Part shown: piece after piece, positions 1 through 6,824 of the stretch | Numbering within the stretch: position 1 is the stretch's first letter | Layout of the letters: each line of letters opens with the position of its first letter | NCBI GenBank assembly: GCA_030018635.1 | Contig: JASEHU010000101.1 | Span: 1-7,214, forward strand | Direction of reading: 5' to 3' | DNA from: a bacterium | Lineage (GTDB): Bacteria; UBA9089; CG2-30-40-21; SBAY01 | DNA: 7,214 nt | Position numbers and translations under genes: made by a program | The notes under the pieces: model-generated | What the model was told of the DNA's origin: nothing | The model's input: the letters and a program-made list of their open reading frames with translations, nothing else | Databases searched by the model: none

Positions 1-83
1 TCTCCCTATTCTCCACTTCTCATTGCTTACACATTTTCATAATGAGAATTGCTGGCTAAACATAATCCTTCCTACCAATTTCT
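1..83. other. Non-coding stretch downstream of rodZ
   Basis: No coding region is supported here. The stretch holds an 8-bp dyad, TTCTCATT at 17-24 against AATGAGAA at 41-48, with a 16-nt loop. It also holds one copy of a 22-bp direct repeat (55-76). Read in the rodZ direction, the dyad has no U-rich tract after it, so it is not a convincing intrinsic terminator. Whether the operon continues beyond the window edge cannot be seen. Confidence 0.5.
55..76 (+). repeat. Short direct repeat, copy 1 of 2
   Basis: This 22-bp stretch matches 6803-6824 on the same strand at 19 of 22 positions, including an unbroken 12-base identity, GCTAAACATAAT. Both copies are intergenic and they lie at the two ends of the four-gene operon. 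It may be a member of a dispersed intergenic repeat family, but a chance match in AT-rich DNA is possible. Confidence 0.35.
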
Positions 84-1079
84 CTATTCTGATGTGGTGA
101 TAGAAGTAGATTGTAGTTTATCTGTAATAGGTATGGCAGGTATTGATGATGGCGTGCCGGGTTCTAATAGTTTAGAATCCGGTTTTTCTTCTTTTTGAAT
201 AGTCTCTTGAGTATTTATTATTTTTTGACCACTGGCAGTAACTAATATCTTTTTTACCTCTCCTTTTCTTCCTAATGCACCAATGTATTCCTCGTTTAAT
301 TTAAATACTACCCCACCTGCGTTTCCAATAGTCAAAAATATCTTTTCATCAGCCTGCCATTTTCTCCTTTGGTCTGGTTCTAAAATAACTTCCTCAGTTT
401 TTTTGTTGTCAATAACAGCCCGCAGCCAGACCTTTTCCGAAGCAAATGCCTCTACCAAAACCTTTTTACTAATCTTATCCGCAGGTTTGATAACTACAGA
501 TTTATCTATTTCCTGTTTGATGATATCTTTAATCTTTTCTATTCTTTTTCCAATGGCATTTTCTGCATTAGAGATATCTTCTTCTCCTAATATCTTAGCC
601 GGGTCAGGATAATGTGAGGTTTTCTGCATGGTAATATAAAAGGTTAGCAGTCCAGATAGACTAATGATTAATATAAAAATAATCAAATAAAGCAAGGTAT
701 TGGTTTTTTCTGCAAAAGCTATCTTCGCTTGCGATTTTGATATCTGCCCTGTGGGATGAGTTTCACCGAAACGAGTTTCACCGAAACGAGTTTCACCGAA
801 ACGCGTTTCATCAGAATAAGTCTCATCGAAATGAGATTCTTGCCATTCTAATTCATATTGAGCGTTTAATTCATTTACTTCTTTTTCATTAAATCCAATG
901 GTATTAGCATAATTGCGTAAAAATCCTTTTGCATAGACCTCTGCCGGAAAAATGTCATGATTTCCCTGTTCCAATGCCTCTATATATTTTTTAGCAATCA
1001 TAGTTTGATTGGCAATATCGTCTAAAGATATTCCCTCTAATTCTCGTTTTTTTCTTAAGAACTCTCCTATTTTACTCAT
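84..1079 (-). CDS. rodZ: RodZ-like HTH / DUF4115 membrane protein
   Basis: This is a 331-residue protein with RodZ architecture. A cytoplasmic helix-turn-helix domain of the HTH_25 type spans about residues 4-75 and includes IGEFLRKKRELEGISLDDIA and the typical YAKGFLRNYAN segment. A charged linker follows (about 76-125), then one membrane span (about 128-150, very rich in Leu and Ile). An extracytoplasmic DUF4115-like domain lies at about 205-283 and carries the GNAGGVVFKLN...GALGRKGEV signature. The tail from about 290 is rich in Ser, Thr and Pro. In known members RodZ binds MreB through the HTH domain and helps set cell shape. Here that role is inferred from architecture; the HTH domain could also bind DNA. 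The ATG at 1079 is preceded by an AAAGGG ribosome site about 8 nt upstream. The linker contains an unusual pentapeptide repeat (residues 84-108). It is the last gene of the visible operon, 49 nt after ftsK. Bacillus ymfM is the likely counterpart. Confidence 0.9.
   Translation of the reverse strand: MSKIGEFLRKKRELEGISLDDIANQTMIAKKYIEALEQGNHDIFPAEVYAKGFLRNYANTIGFNEKEVNELNAQYELEWQESHFDETYSDETRFGETRFGETRFGETHPTGQISKSQAKIAFAEKTNTLLYLIIFILIISLSGLLTFYITMQKTSHYPDPAKILGEEDISNAENAIGKRIEKIKDIIKQEIDKSVVIKPADKISKKVLVEAFASEKVWLRAVIDNKKTEEVILEPDQRRKWQADEKIFLTIGNAGGVVFKLNEEYIGALGRKGEVKKILVTASGQKIINTQETIQKEEKPDSKLLEPGTPSSIPAIPITDKLQSTSITTSE
760..834 (-). repeat. 15-bp tandem repeat inside rodZ
   Basis: Five consecutive 15-bp units start at 760, 775, 790, 805 and 820. 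The first three are nearly identical (GTTTCACCGAAACGA on the plus strand, with the third ending in C instead of A); the last two have drifted. The repeat encodes the pentapeptide series FDETY, SDETR, FGETR, FGETR, FGETH between the HTH domain and the membrane span. Each intact unit contains a dyad, GTTTC-ACC-GAAAC, so DNA or mRNA could form three adjacent 5-bp hairpins. The unit is a multiple of three, so copy-number change would keep the frame. Confidence 0.92.
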
Positions 1080-1105
1080 TTTTATTCCCTTTTAAAGAAA
1101 ATAAT

Positions 1106-1132
1106 AGGTCTTATAAGACTTATAAGTCTTAT
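1106..1132. repeat. 9-bp-periodic element with 20-bp palindrome
   Basis: Between ftsK and rodZ, two 9-bp units, CTTATAAGA (1110-1118) and CTTATAAGT (1119-1127), are followed by a partial CTTAT (1128-1132). Positions 1113-1132 form a perfect palindrome, ATAAGACTTATAAGTCTTAT, with no loop. The ftsK stop codon (TTA at 1129-1131 on the plus strand) lies inside it. Related elements occur at 4544-4566 and 6762-6784. With no spacer loop and no T-tract it is not a standard terminator. Confidence 0.8.
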
Positions 1133-3228
1133 TCTTTTAAATCTTCAGGTGAAATATAAACCTGTCGCGGTTTACTTCCATCCGCAGGACCTACATAGCC
1201 ATCCTGCTCCATCATTTCTACTAATCTTGCCGCTCGATTATACCCAATCTTTAATCTCCGTTGTATCATAGAGGTAGAGGCATAACCCGCTCTGGTAACT
1301 ATCTGGAGTGCTTCATTATATAATTCATCATCACCATCATCAGTATCTTCATCTTCAATTTCAATTTCTTTTTTAAAATCAATCTGTTCAGACGGTATAT
1401 GGATTTGCAGGTTTTTAATAAAATCAACCGTTTTTTCTACCTCTGTATTGGTAACATAAGAGCCTTGAATCCGTGTAGGTTTAGGGGCACCGGCAGGTAA
1501 GAAAAGCATATCGCCCTTACCTAATAGTTTATCAGCCCCAATTCCATCTAAGATAGTTCTTGAGTCAACCTTAGAGAATACCTGAAAGGCAATTCGGGAT
1601 GGGAAATTGGCTTTAATTACACCGGTAATAATATCTACTGATGGTCTTTGCGTCGCTAAAACTAAATGAATACCGATAGCTCTGGCCATTTGAGAGAGTC
1701 TGGTAATTGAGGCTTCACAATTTTTTTGAGAAGGACCGGTCATTAAATCTGCCAATTCATCTATAATCGTAATTATGTAATAAAGAGGCTTGCCTTGTTC
1801 CTGATTCAATTTCATTTTTTTATTATAATTTTCTATATCCCTTGCCCCTACCTGGGCAAGTTTTTCATACCTTGATTCCATTTCCCGCTCTAACCAACTT
1901 AAAACCTTTATAGCCTCTTTAGCATTAACAATAACAGGAAATAGTAGATGAGGGATGCCATTATAGATAGTCAATTCAACCCGTTTAGGGTCTATCATGA
2001 CAAATTTTACCTCATAAGGGGAAACTTTATATAACATACTGGTAATGACCGTATTGATACAGACACTTTTTCCACTCCCGGTAGCACCGGCTATTAAGAG
2101 ATGAGGCATTTCTATTAAATCGGTGATGATAGGCTTACCAAAAATATCCTTGCCTAAGGCAATACTAAGCGGAGATGGGGAATTGATAAAGGCATCACTG
2201 GACAAAACCTCTTTTATACAGACAGGCGTTGCCTTACGATTTGGCACCTCAACACCAATTACCTGTTTGCCAGGGATGGGTGCTTCTATACGAATGGTGG
2301 GTGCGGCTAAGGAAAGGGCTATATCATCAGAAAGATTGACAATACTGCTTACCTTAGTTCCAGCGGCGGGTTGAACCTCGAAACTGGTTACCACAGGCCC
2401 TCGATTGACCTGGACTACCTTTGCCTCAATCCCAAAATCCCCCAGTGTCTCTTCCAGAAGTTTTGAGATAAGTAATAAATCCTCTTTCAGGTCTTTTTCT
2501 GAGGCTGGCAGAGAATCATTGAGAAGAGATAAAGAAGGAAGTTGATATGGATGTGCCATAATTTCATCTTTGAGAGCATGTTCTTTAAGATGATTATTAG
2601 GAATGGTATTCGAAGGTAAAATAATGCGTGGTGTGGCCGGTGGTTCTTCCTTTCTAATCCGTTTCTTTCTAGGAGATTCTTCTATCTCTACATCGTCTTC
2701 TTCAGGAGCTACTTTTTCGACCATGAAACTAAATAATTTGAGTGGGGAAAGAATTACCTTTTTAAAAAAATTAATCCTTGGGATGAGTGAAGATTCAGTG
2801 AATAGAATAAATCCAAGGGCAAAAAAGGTAAGATTGATTACCCAGGCTCCTGAACCAAAACCCTGATTTAACCAATTACCAATGGCAATACCTACCCCTC
2901 CTCCATCAATATCTATCCAGATTTCATGAAGCAGTGCACCAAAAACAGAGGTAGAAATCAAAAGCAATAACCCACCCAGGCCTCTGATAAATGACCCGGT
3001 TATTTCGCCCTTAAATCTCCTGAAACCTAACATACCCAGGATAACAGGTAAAAGATATGCCCCGACTCCCAGGGCATTCTGTAAGGACTCAGCTATCCAA
3101 CTGCCTACCCCACCGGCATATTCAGAGACAATCAAACAAACTAAAATTAAAAGAGCCAGCCCTAATATTACTATTCCGGCTACTTCATGGATAATTTTAA
3201 ACTCCGGTATTTTTTTCTCTTCCTTCAT
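1129..3228 (-). CDS. ftsK: DNA translocase FtsK/SpoIIIE
   Basis: This 699-residue protein is an FtsK/SpoIIIE-type ATPase that pumps double-stranded DNA through the division septum during chromosome segregation. The N-terminus has about four membrane spans (near 16-35, 52-70, 81-101 and 128-146). A short charged linker follows (about 171-235), with acidic DDVEIEE and basic RKKRIRK patches. The alpha/beta motor domain starts near 240. Walker A is GATGSGKS at 381-388, Walker B is IITIIDELAD at 485-494 (acidic pair D490-E491), and the conserved ATQRPS motif is at 525-530. The C-terminal winged-helix gamma domain (about 632-697, RRLKIGYNRAARLVEMMEQDGYVGPADGSKPR region) is the part that reads polar DNA motifs in known members. 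At 699 residues it is near the compact SpoIIIE-like end of the family, without the long linker of E. coli FtsK. The ATG at 3228 has a GAGG ribosome site 8 nt upstream. The gene follows the M16 peptidase by 64 nt. Confidence 0.97.
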   Translation of the reverse strand: MKEEKKIPEFKIIHEVAGIVILGLALLILVCLIVSEYAGGVGSWIAESLQNALGVGAYLLPVILGMLGFRRFKGEITGSFIRGLGGLLLLISTSVFGALLHEIWIDIDGGGVGIAIGNWLNQGFGSGAWVINLTFFALGFILFTESSLIPRINFFKKVILSPLKLFSFMVEKVAPEEDDVEIEESPRKKRIRKEEPPATPRIILPSNTIPNNHLKEHALKDEIMAHPYQLPSLSLLNDSLPASEKDLKEDLLLISKLLEETLGDFGIEAKVVQVNRGPVVTSFEVQPAAGTKVSSIVNLSDDIALSLAAPTIRIEAPIPGKQVIGVEVPNRKATPVCIKEVLSSDAFINSPSPLSIALGKDIFGKPIITDLIEMPHLLIAGATGSGKSVCINTVITSMLYKVSPYEVKFVMIDPKRVELTIYNGIPHLLFPVIVNAKEAIKVLSWLEREMESRYEKLAQVGARDIENYNKKMKLNQEQGKPLYYIITIIDELADLMTGPSQKNCEASITRLSQMARAIGIHLVLATQRPSVDIITGVIKANFPSRIAFQVFSKVDSRTILDGIGADKLLGKGDMLFLPAGAPKPTRIQGSYVTNTEVEKTVDFIKNLQIHIPSEQIDFKKEIEIEDEDTDDGDDELYNEALQIVTRAGYASTSMIQRRLKIGYNRAARLVEMMEQDGYVGPADGSKPRQVYISPEDLKE

Positions 3229-3241
3229 CTACTTATCCTCA

Positions 3242-3322
3242 AGAAAACAGGGGTTTGAGGTTAAGGGGTGAGAAGGGTATTTTCTTTTACACTCAACCCC
3301 TAACTCCTAACTCCTGTTTTCT
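3242..3322. repeat. 31-bp imperfect inverted repeat between M16 gene and ftsK
   Basis: Positions 3242-3272 pair with 3292-3322 with no gaps: 25 of 31 positions are Watson-Crick matches, the outer 10 of them uninterrupted (AGAAAACAGG against CCTGTTTTCT). The loop is 19 nt (3273-3291). The right arm includes the last codons and stop of the M16 gene and contains a 7-bp periodicity (CCTAACT at 3299-3305 and 3306-3312). In the transcript the foot of the hairpin would sit immediately upstream of the ftsK ribosome site (complement of 3237-3240). It could stabilise the upstream mRNA, modulate ftsK translation, or be a small palindromic mobile repeat. No U-tract follows, so simple termination is unlikely. 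Confidence 0.75.
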
Positions 3323-4540
3323 CAATGGTCCGATAGTGGTCAGACACAAATATTCATTCTTGAATAACTCCTGAGCTAATCTTTTTATATCAGTTGAATT
3401 AACCTTATCAATCAATTCCAATGTCTCCTCGATACTAAAAAGTTTATGAAAATAAATCTCCTGTTCGGCTAATCTGCTCATCCGATAAGATGTATCTTCC
3501 GAGTTTAACCAGAGGGCACTTTTAAGTTTTTCCTTAGCATTAAGTAATTCTTGTTCACTGACTAATTCGGTCTTGAGGGTATTGAACTCATCTAAGATTA
3601 TCCGGGTTGTTTCTTTGTAATTTTTAGGGCTTACGCCGGCATAGACAACTAAAGCCCCTGCATTTTTATAAGATAATGGATAGGCATGAACATTATAGGC
3701 CAAAGCACTCTCTTCACGAATCTTTTGAAATAATCTCGAACTCATTCCTACACCTAAAATAGTAGTTAAAATTCTTAATATATACCTATCTTCATCTACA
3801 GATGAAAGTCCGGGGGTTCCAAGACACAGATGTATTTGTTCTAATTTACGAAATTGGAAAATCGAGTTAGAATTAAATACCGGCACCGTCTCTTTTGCCC
3901 GCCAATTACTACCGGTATGCTGACTAAAAAACTTGAATAATTGGTTGACAACCTCATCCTTTTGGATATGTCCGGCAACAGAAATGACAATTTCACCAGG
4001 GGTATAATGGGTATTCCAAAAATTGATTAGTTTATCCTGAGTAGTCTCTTTAATTACATTCAAATTGCCCCAGATTGGTTGTCCTAATGAGTAATTTTTC
4101 CAGATGGTTTGAGCAAACAGGTCATGAATCAACTCATCCGGAGTATCCTCATACATCTTTATCTCTTCTATAATTACCTGTTTTTCTTTCGAGATTTCAA
4201 TGGGGTTAAAGACAGAATTAAAGAATATATCTGCCAGTAATTCTATGGTTGTGGGAAGATGTTTATCGAGCACTTTGGCATAATAACAGGTATGTTCGCG
4301 ACCGGTAGCGGCGTCAACATGTCCACCAATAGAATCCATTGTTTGAGCAATCGCTAGTGCCGTTTTTGACTTTGTGCCTTTGAAAATCATGTGTTCCAAA
4401 AAATGAGAGGTTCCATTTTCTTTTGCCTTTTCATCCCTTGAACCAACACTTACCCAGACACCTATGGAGACAGAGTGGACTGAAGGTATCTCTTCAATAA
4501 CGACTTTTATTCCATTTGGAAATGTTTCTTTGTGATACAT
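3293..4540 (-). CDS. M16-family zinc metallopeptidase (MlpA/YmxG-like)
   Basis: This 415-residue protein is of the insulinase/processing-peptidase family. The inverted zinc motif HxxEH is HFLEH at 46-50 (H46 and H50 bind zinc, E49 is catalytic). The third ligand glutamate is expected 76 residues on and is present as E126 in VIIEEIKMYED. The first M16 domain covers about 1-160. The second, non-catalytic M16_C domain covers about 165-400 and has the family's SSRLFQKIREESALAYNV segment at 267-284. No signal peptide is seen, so it is probably cytoplasmic. The next-to-pnp position matches Bacillus mlpA, whose physiological substrates are poorly defined; the activity here is inferred from motifs only. 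The ATG at 4540 has an AAGG ribosome site about 8 nt upstream, 22 nt after the pnp stop. The last residues (RKQELGVRG) are encoded within an inverted repeat and look like a repeat-derived tail. Confidence 0.92.
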   Translation of the reverse strand: MYHKETFPNGIKVVIEEIPSVHSVSIGVWVSVGSRDEKAKENGTSHFLEHMIFKGTKSKTALAIAQTMDSIGGHVDAATGREHTCYYAKVLDKHLPTTIELLADIFFNSVFNPIEISKEKQVIIEEIKMYEDTPDELIHDLFAQTIWKNYSLGQPIWGNLNVIKETTQDKLINFWNTHYTPGEIVISVAGHIQKDEVVNQLFKFFSQHTGSNWRAKETVPVFNSNSIFQFRKLEQIHLCLGTPGLSSVDEDRYILRILTTILGVGMSSRLFQKIREESALAYNVHAYPLSYKNAGALVVYAGVSPKNYKETTRIILDEFNTLKTELVSEQELLNAKEKLKSALWLNSEDTSYRMSRLAEQEIYFHKLFSIEETLELIDKVNSTDIKRLAQELFKNEYLCLTTIGPLRKQELGVRG

Positions 4541-4543
4541 ATA

Positions 4544-4570
4544 GGACCTTGACTTATACGACTTATGTTT
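4544..4570. repeat. 9-bp-periodic CTTATANGA element at pnp/M16 junction
   Basis: CTTATACGA (4553-4561) is followed by a second unit that starts CTTAT (4562-4566) and then departs from the pattern. A degenerate unit lies before them (GGACCTTGA, 4544-4552). The pnp stop codon (TTA at 4563-4565 on the plus strand) lies in the terminal CTTAT, exactly as the ftsK stop lies in the related element at 1106-1132. The element fills almost the whole 22-nt gap and so also contributes the sequence around the M16 ribosome site. Confidence 0.6.
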
Positions 4571-6635
4571 TACTGACTGCTTTTTTACTTAAACTTATTC
4601 TATTGTGTTCATCGATACCAATTACCTTGACCAATATTTCGTCACCTTCACTGAGGACATCTTCTACATTTTTAACATGATAATCAGCCAATTGAGAAAT
4701 ATGGACCAGTCCTTCTTTTCCAGGCAATATCTCTACAAATGCACCAAAACTGGTTATTCTCATAACCTTGCCTTGATAAGTTTTACCTACCTCTGCATCG
4801 GCAATGATGTATTCAATCATATCTAATGCTTGTTCGGTAGATTCTTTATCCGGCCCGGCAATAGTAACTGTTCCATCATCAACAACATTAACCTTTGCCC
4901 CGGTAGTAGCGATGATATTCTTGATTACCTTTCCTCCCTGTCCGATGACATCCCTGATTTTATCGGTGGGGATAGTTATAGTCACAATTTTAGGGGCATA
5001 CTCAGAAATCTCTGTTTTTGGCTCCGCAATGGCCTTTTCCATCTCGGCTAAGATATAGAGTCTGGCCTGTTTAGCCGCCTCAAAGGTAGCGGCAATAATT
5101 TCTCTACTTATCCCGGCTATTTTAATGTCTAATTGAATCCCGCAAATACCATTTTTAGTCCCAGCTACCTTGAAATCCATATCACCATAACCATCCTCTA
5201 ATCCTGTAATATCAGTCAACAGGGCAAACTGGTCATCTTCCTTTATTAAACCGATACTTATCCCGGCCATCGGGGCAACAATTGGAACGCCAGCATCCAT
5301 TAGAGAAAGTGTGCCTCCACAAACAGAGGCCATTGAAGTAGAACCATTCGATTCCAAAATATCCGAGACTACCCTGATAGTATAACTGAATTTTTCTTTG
5401 GGAGGAATAACCGACAGGAGTGAGCGTTCAGCTAAAGCCCCATGCCCGGTCTCTCGTCTGCCAGGTCCCCTCATCGGCTTGATTTCACCGACACTAAATG
5501 GTGGGAAATTATAATGAAGCATAAATTGCTTGAATTTCTTCCCTTCGATATTGTCCAACATCTGTTCATCGTCTATTGTGCCTAAGGTAGTAACGACTAA
5601 ACCCTGGGTTTGTCCACGACTAAATAATGCCGAGCCATGTGTTCTCGGTAGCACCCCTACCTGACATCCTATTGGTCTGATTGTTGTTAAATCTCTACCG
5701 TCAGGTCTTTTGCCTTCTTTTAAAATAGATTTTCGAATGATCTCTGTTAGAATCGTCTCTATTACAGCACGAATTTGTTTTTCTTTATCAGGAAAAACTG
5801 AGATTAACCGATTAATGGTATCTGTTGTTGTCTGATTAATCTTTTCATTCCTTGAAAGTTTATCCTCGATAAAGACTGCCTCTTTAATCGAATTGATAGC
5901 CAATTCCCGAACCTGCCTGGCAATTTCTTCTTCGATTACAGGTGGAGAAAACGACATCCTGGCTTTTCCTGCCTTTTTTCTTAATTCCTCCTGTAACTCA
6001 ATAATTTGTTGAATATGGGGTTGTGCAAAATCGATTGCCTCTAAAATTACCTTTTCATCAACTTGATTGGCTCCAGCCTCAAGCATTATCACCGCATCTT
6101 TAGTCCCGGCTACAATAATATCTAATTCACTCTCCTCTTTTTGTTGCTGGGTAGGATTAATGATGAACTCCTGATTAATCCTGCCTATTCTCACTGCTCC
6201 CACCGGGGTAGTAAAGGGAATATCCGAGATATAAAGTGAGGCCGAGGCTCCTATGATACCCAGAACATCTGGCAGATTATCATCAACAGATACTACAGTA
6301 GCTACTATTTGAACCTCATTTAGAAATCCTTCAGGAAATAATGGGCGAAGTGGTCTATCAATAAGTCTTGAACTTAAAATCTCCCGTTCTGATAATTTTC
6401 CTTCTCGTCTAAAAAATCCTCCAGGAATTCTACCGGCCGCATAAAATCTTTCCTGGTATTCTACGGTTAAAGGAAAAAAATCCTTATCTTCATTTACCTC
6501 ATTAGCTACGACTGAAGTGACTATGAGAACCGTATCTCCATAGGTCACCTTGACACTTCCATTGGCTTGTTTAGCTAATTCACCTGTTTCCAGACCCAGC
6601 TTTTCTCTTCCGAGCTTGCTTTCAACTTTAAACAT
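4563..6635 (-). CDS. pnp: Polynucleotide phosphorylase (PNPase)
   Basis: This 690-residue enzyme is a 3'-to-5' exoribonuclease that uses phosphate to release nucleoside diphosphates; it works as a trimer, often with the RNA degradosome. The domain order is complete. The first RNase PH domain is at about 10-140 (with the FFRREG motif at 74-79), an all-alpha linker at about 215-300, and the second RNase PH domain at about 310-520. That domain has GRRETGHGALAERSL at 392-406, SNGSTSMASVCGG at 429-441 and the metal-binding GDMDFKVAG at 484-492. A KH domain follows at about 550-610 (GQGG loop 565-568) and an S1 domain at about 617-685. The length is close to the usual 700 residues. The ATG at 6635 follows a strong AAAAGGAGG site (6647-6655, 11-nt spacing); an ATG just downstream of that site is out of frame. 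It is the first gene of the operon. rpsO, the usual upstream neighbour, is absent. Confidence 0.98.
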   Translation of the reverse strand: MFKVESKLGREKLGLETGELAKQANGSVKVTYGDTVLIVTSVVANEVNEDKDFFPLTVEYQERFYAAGRIPGGFFRREGKLSEREILSSRLIDRPLRPLFPEGFLNEVQIVATVVSVDDNLPDVLGIIGASASLYISDIPFTTPVGAVRIGRINQEFIINPTQQQKEESELDIIVAGTKDAVIMLEAGANQVDEKVILEAIDFAQPHIQQIIELQEELRKKAGKARMSFSPPVIEEEIARQVRELAINSIKEAVFIEDKLSRNEKINQTTTDTINRLISVFPDKEKQIRAVIETILTEIIRKSILKEGKRPDGRDLTTIRPIGCQVGVLPRTHGSALFSRGQTQGLVVTTLGTIDDEQMLDNIEGKKFKQFMLHYNFPPFSVGEIKPMRGPGRRETGHGALAERSLLSVIPPKEKFSYTIRVVSDILESNGSTSMASVCGGTLSLMDAGVPIVAPMAGISIGLIKEDDQFALLTDITGLEDGYGDMDFKVAGTKNGICGIQLDIKIAGISREIIAATFEAAKQARLYILAEMEKAIAEPKTEISEYAPKIVTITIPTDKIRDVIGQGGKVIKNIIATTGAKVNVVDDGTVTIAGPDKESTEQALDMIEYIIADAEVGKTYQGKVMRITSFGAFVEILPGKEGLVHISQLADYHVKNVEDVLSEGDEILVKVIGIDEHNRISLSKKAVSKT

Positions 6636-6646
6636 AAACTTTTCAT

Positions 6647-6655
6647 CCTCCTTTT
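6647..6655 (-). promoter_or_regulatory. Shine-Dalgarno site of pnp
   Basis: The minus strand reads AAAAGGAGG, a near-complete anti-16S match 11 nt before the ATG at 6635. It supports that start. An ATG overlapping the end of this site is out of frame with pnp and too close to the site to be used. Confidence 0.8.
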
Positions 6656-6679
6656 GTTTTATATATTTGACTGGCTATA

Positions 6680-6708
6680 ATTATAATACATTTCACTATT
6701 TATGTCAA
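6680..6708 (-). promoter_or_regulatory. Consensus sigma-70 promoter of the pnp operon
   Basis: On the minus strand TTGACA (6703-6708) is separated by exactly 17 nt from TATAAT (6680-6685). Both boxes match the housekeeping consensus at every position. Transcription would start near 6673, giving a leader of about 38 nt before the pnp ATG. No other candidate promoter as good was seen within the block, which supports transcription of pnp, the M16 gene, ftsK and rodZ from here. The -10 lies in a palindrome (TATAATTATA, 6676-6685). Confidence 0.9.
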
Positions 6709-6761
6709 GGAAAAGTTTTTTTGAAGTAATGCCTCAGTTAAAGGGTGCGGGAAGAATAGAA

Positions 6762-6784
6762 CTTATATGACCTATATGACTTAT
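6762..6784. repeat. 9-bp-periodic CTTATANGA element upstream of pnp promoter
   Basis: Units CTTATATGA (6762-6770) and CCTATATGA (6771-6779) are followed by a partial CTTAT (6780-6784). The layout (two units then a terminal CTTAT) is the same as at 1110-1132, and it is in the same orientation. It lies between the divergent pnp and hicB-like genes, outside the core promoter. Confidence 0.65.
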
Positions 6785-6802
6785 TCCCAAACCTCGAATC
6801 CC

Positions 6803-6824
6803 GCTAAACATAATTCTTTCCACC
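6803..6824 (+). repeat. Short direct repeat, copy 2 of 2
   Basis: This copy matches 55-76 at 19 of 22 positions, with 12 identical bases at its start. It lies in the divergent region about 60 nt before the hicB-like gene. Its function is not known. Confidence 0.35.

Noticed and set aside
17..48. Dyad TTCTCATT/AATGAGAA as a terminator for the operon
   Set aside because: The stem is AT-rich with a 16-nt loop and no T-tract follows in the direction of transcription.
283..612. Plus-strand open frame of 109 codons opposite rodZ
   Set aside because: It lies fully inside rodZ on the opposite strand, has no convincing ribosome site, and its translation shows no family resemblance.
3250..3277. G-runs on the plus strand (GGGG, GG, GGGG, GGG) as a G-quadruplex
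   Set aside because: One run has only two Gs and the sequence is better explained as the arm of the inverted repeat.
4605..5058. Three overlapping plus-strand open frames opposite pnp
   Set aside because: They are antisense to the conserved KH and S1 domains of PNPase; the real gene explains the sequence.
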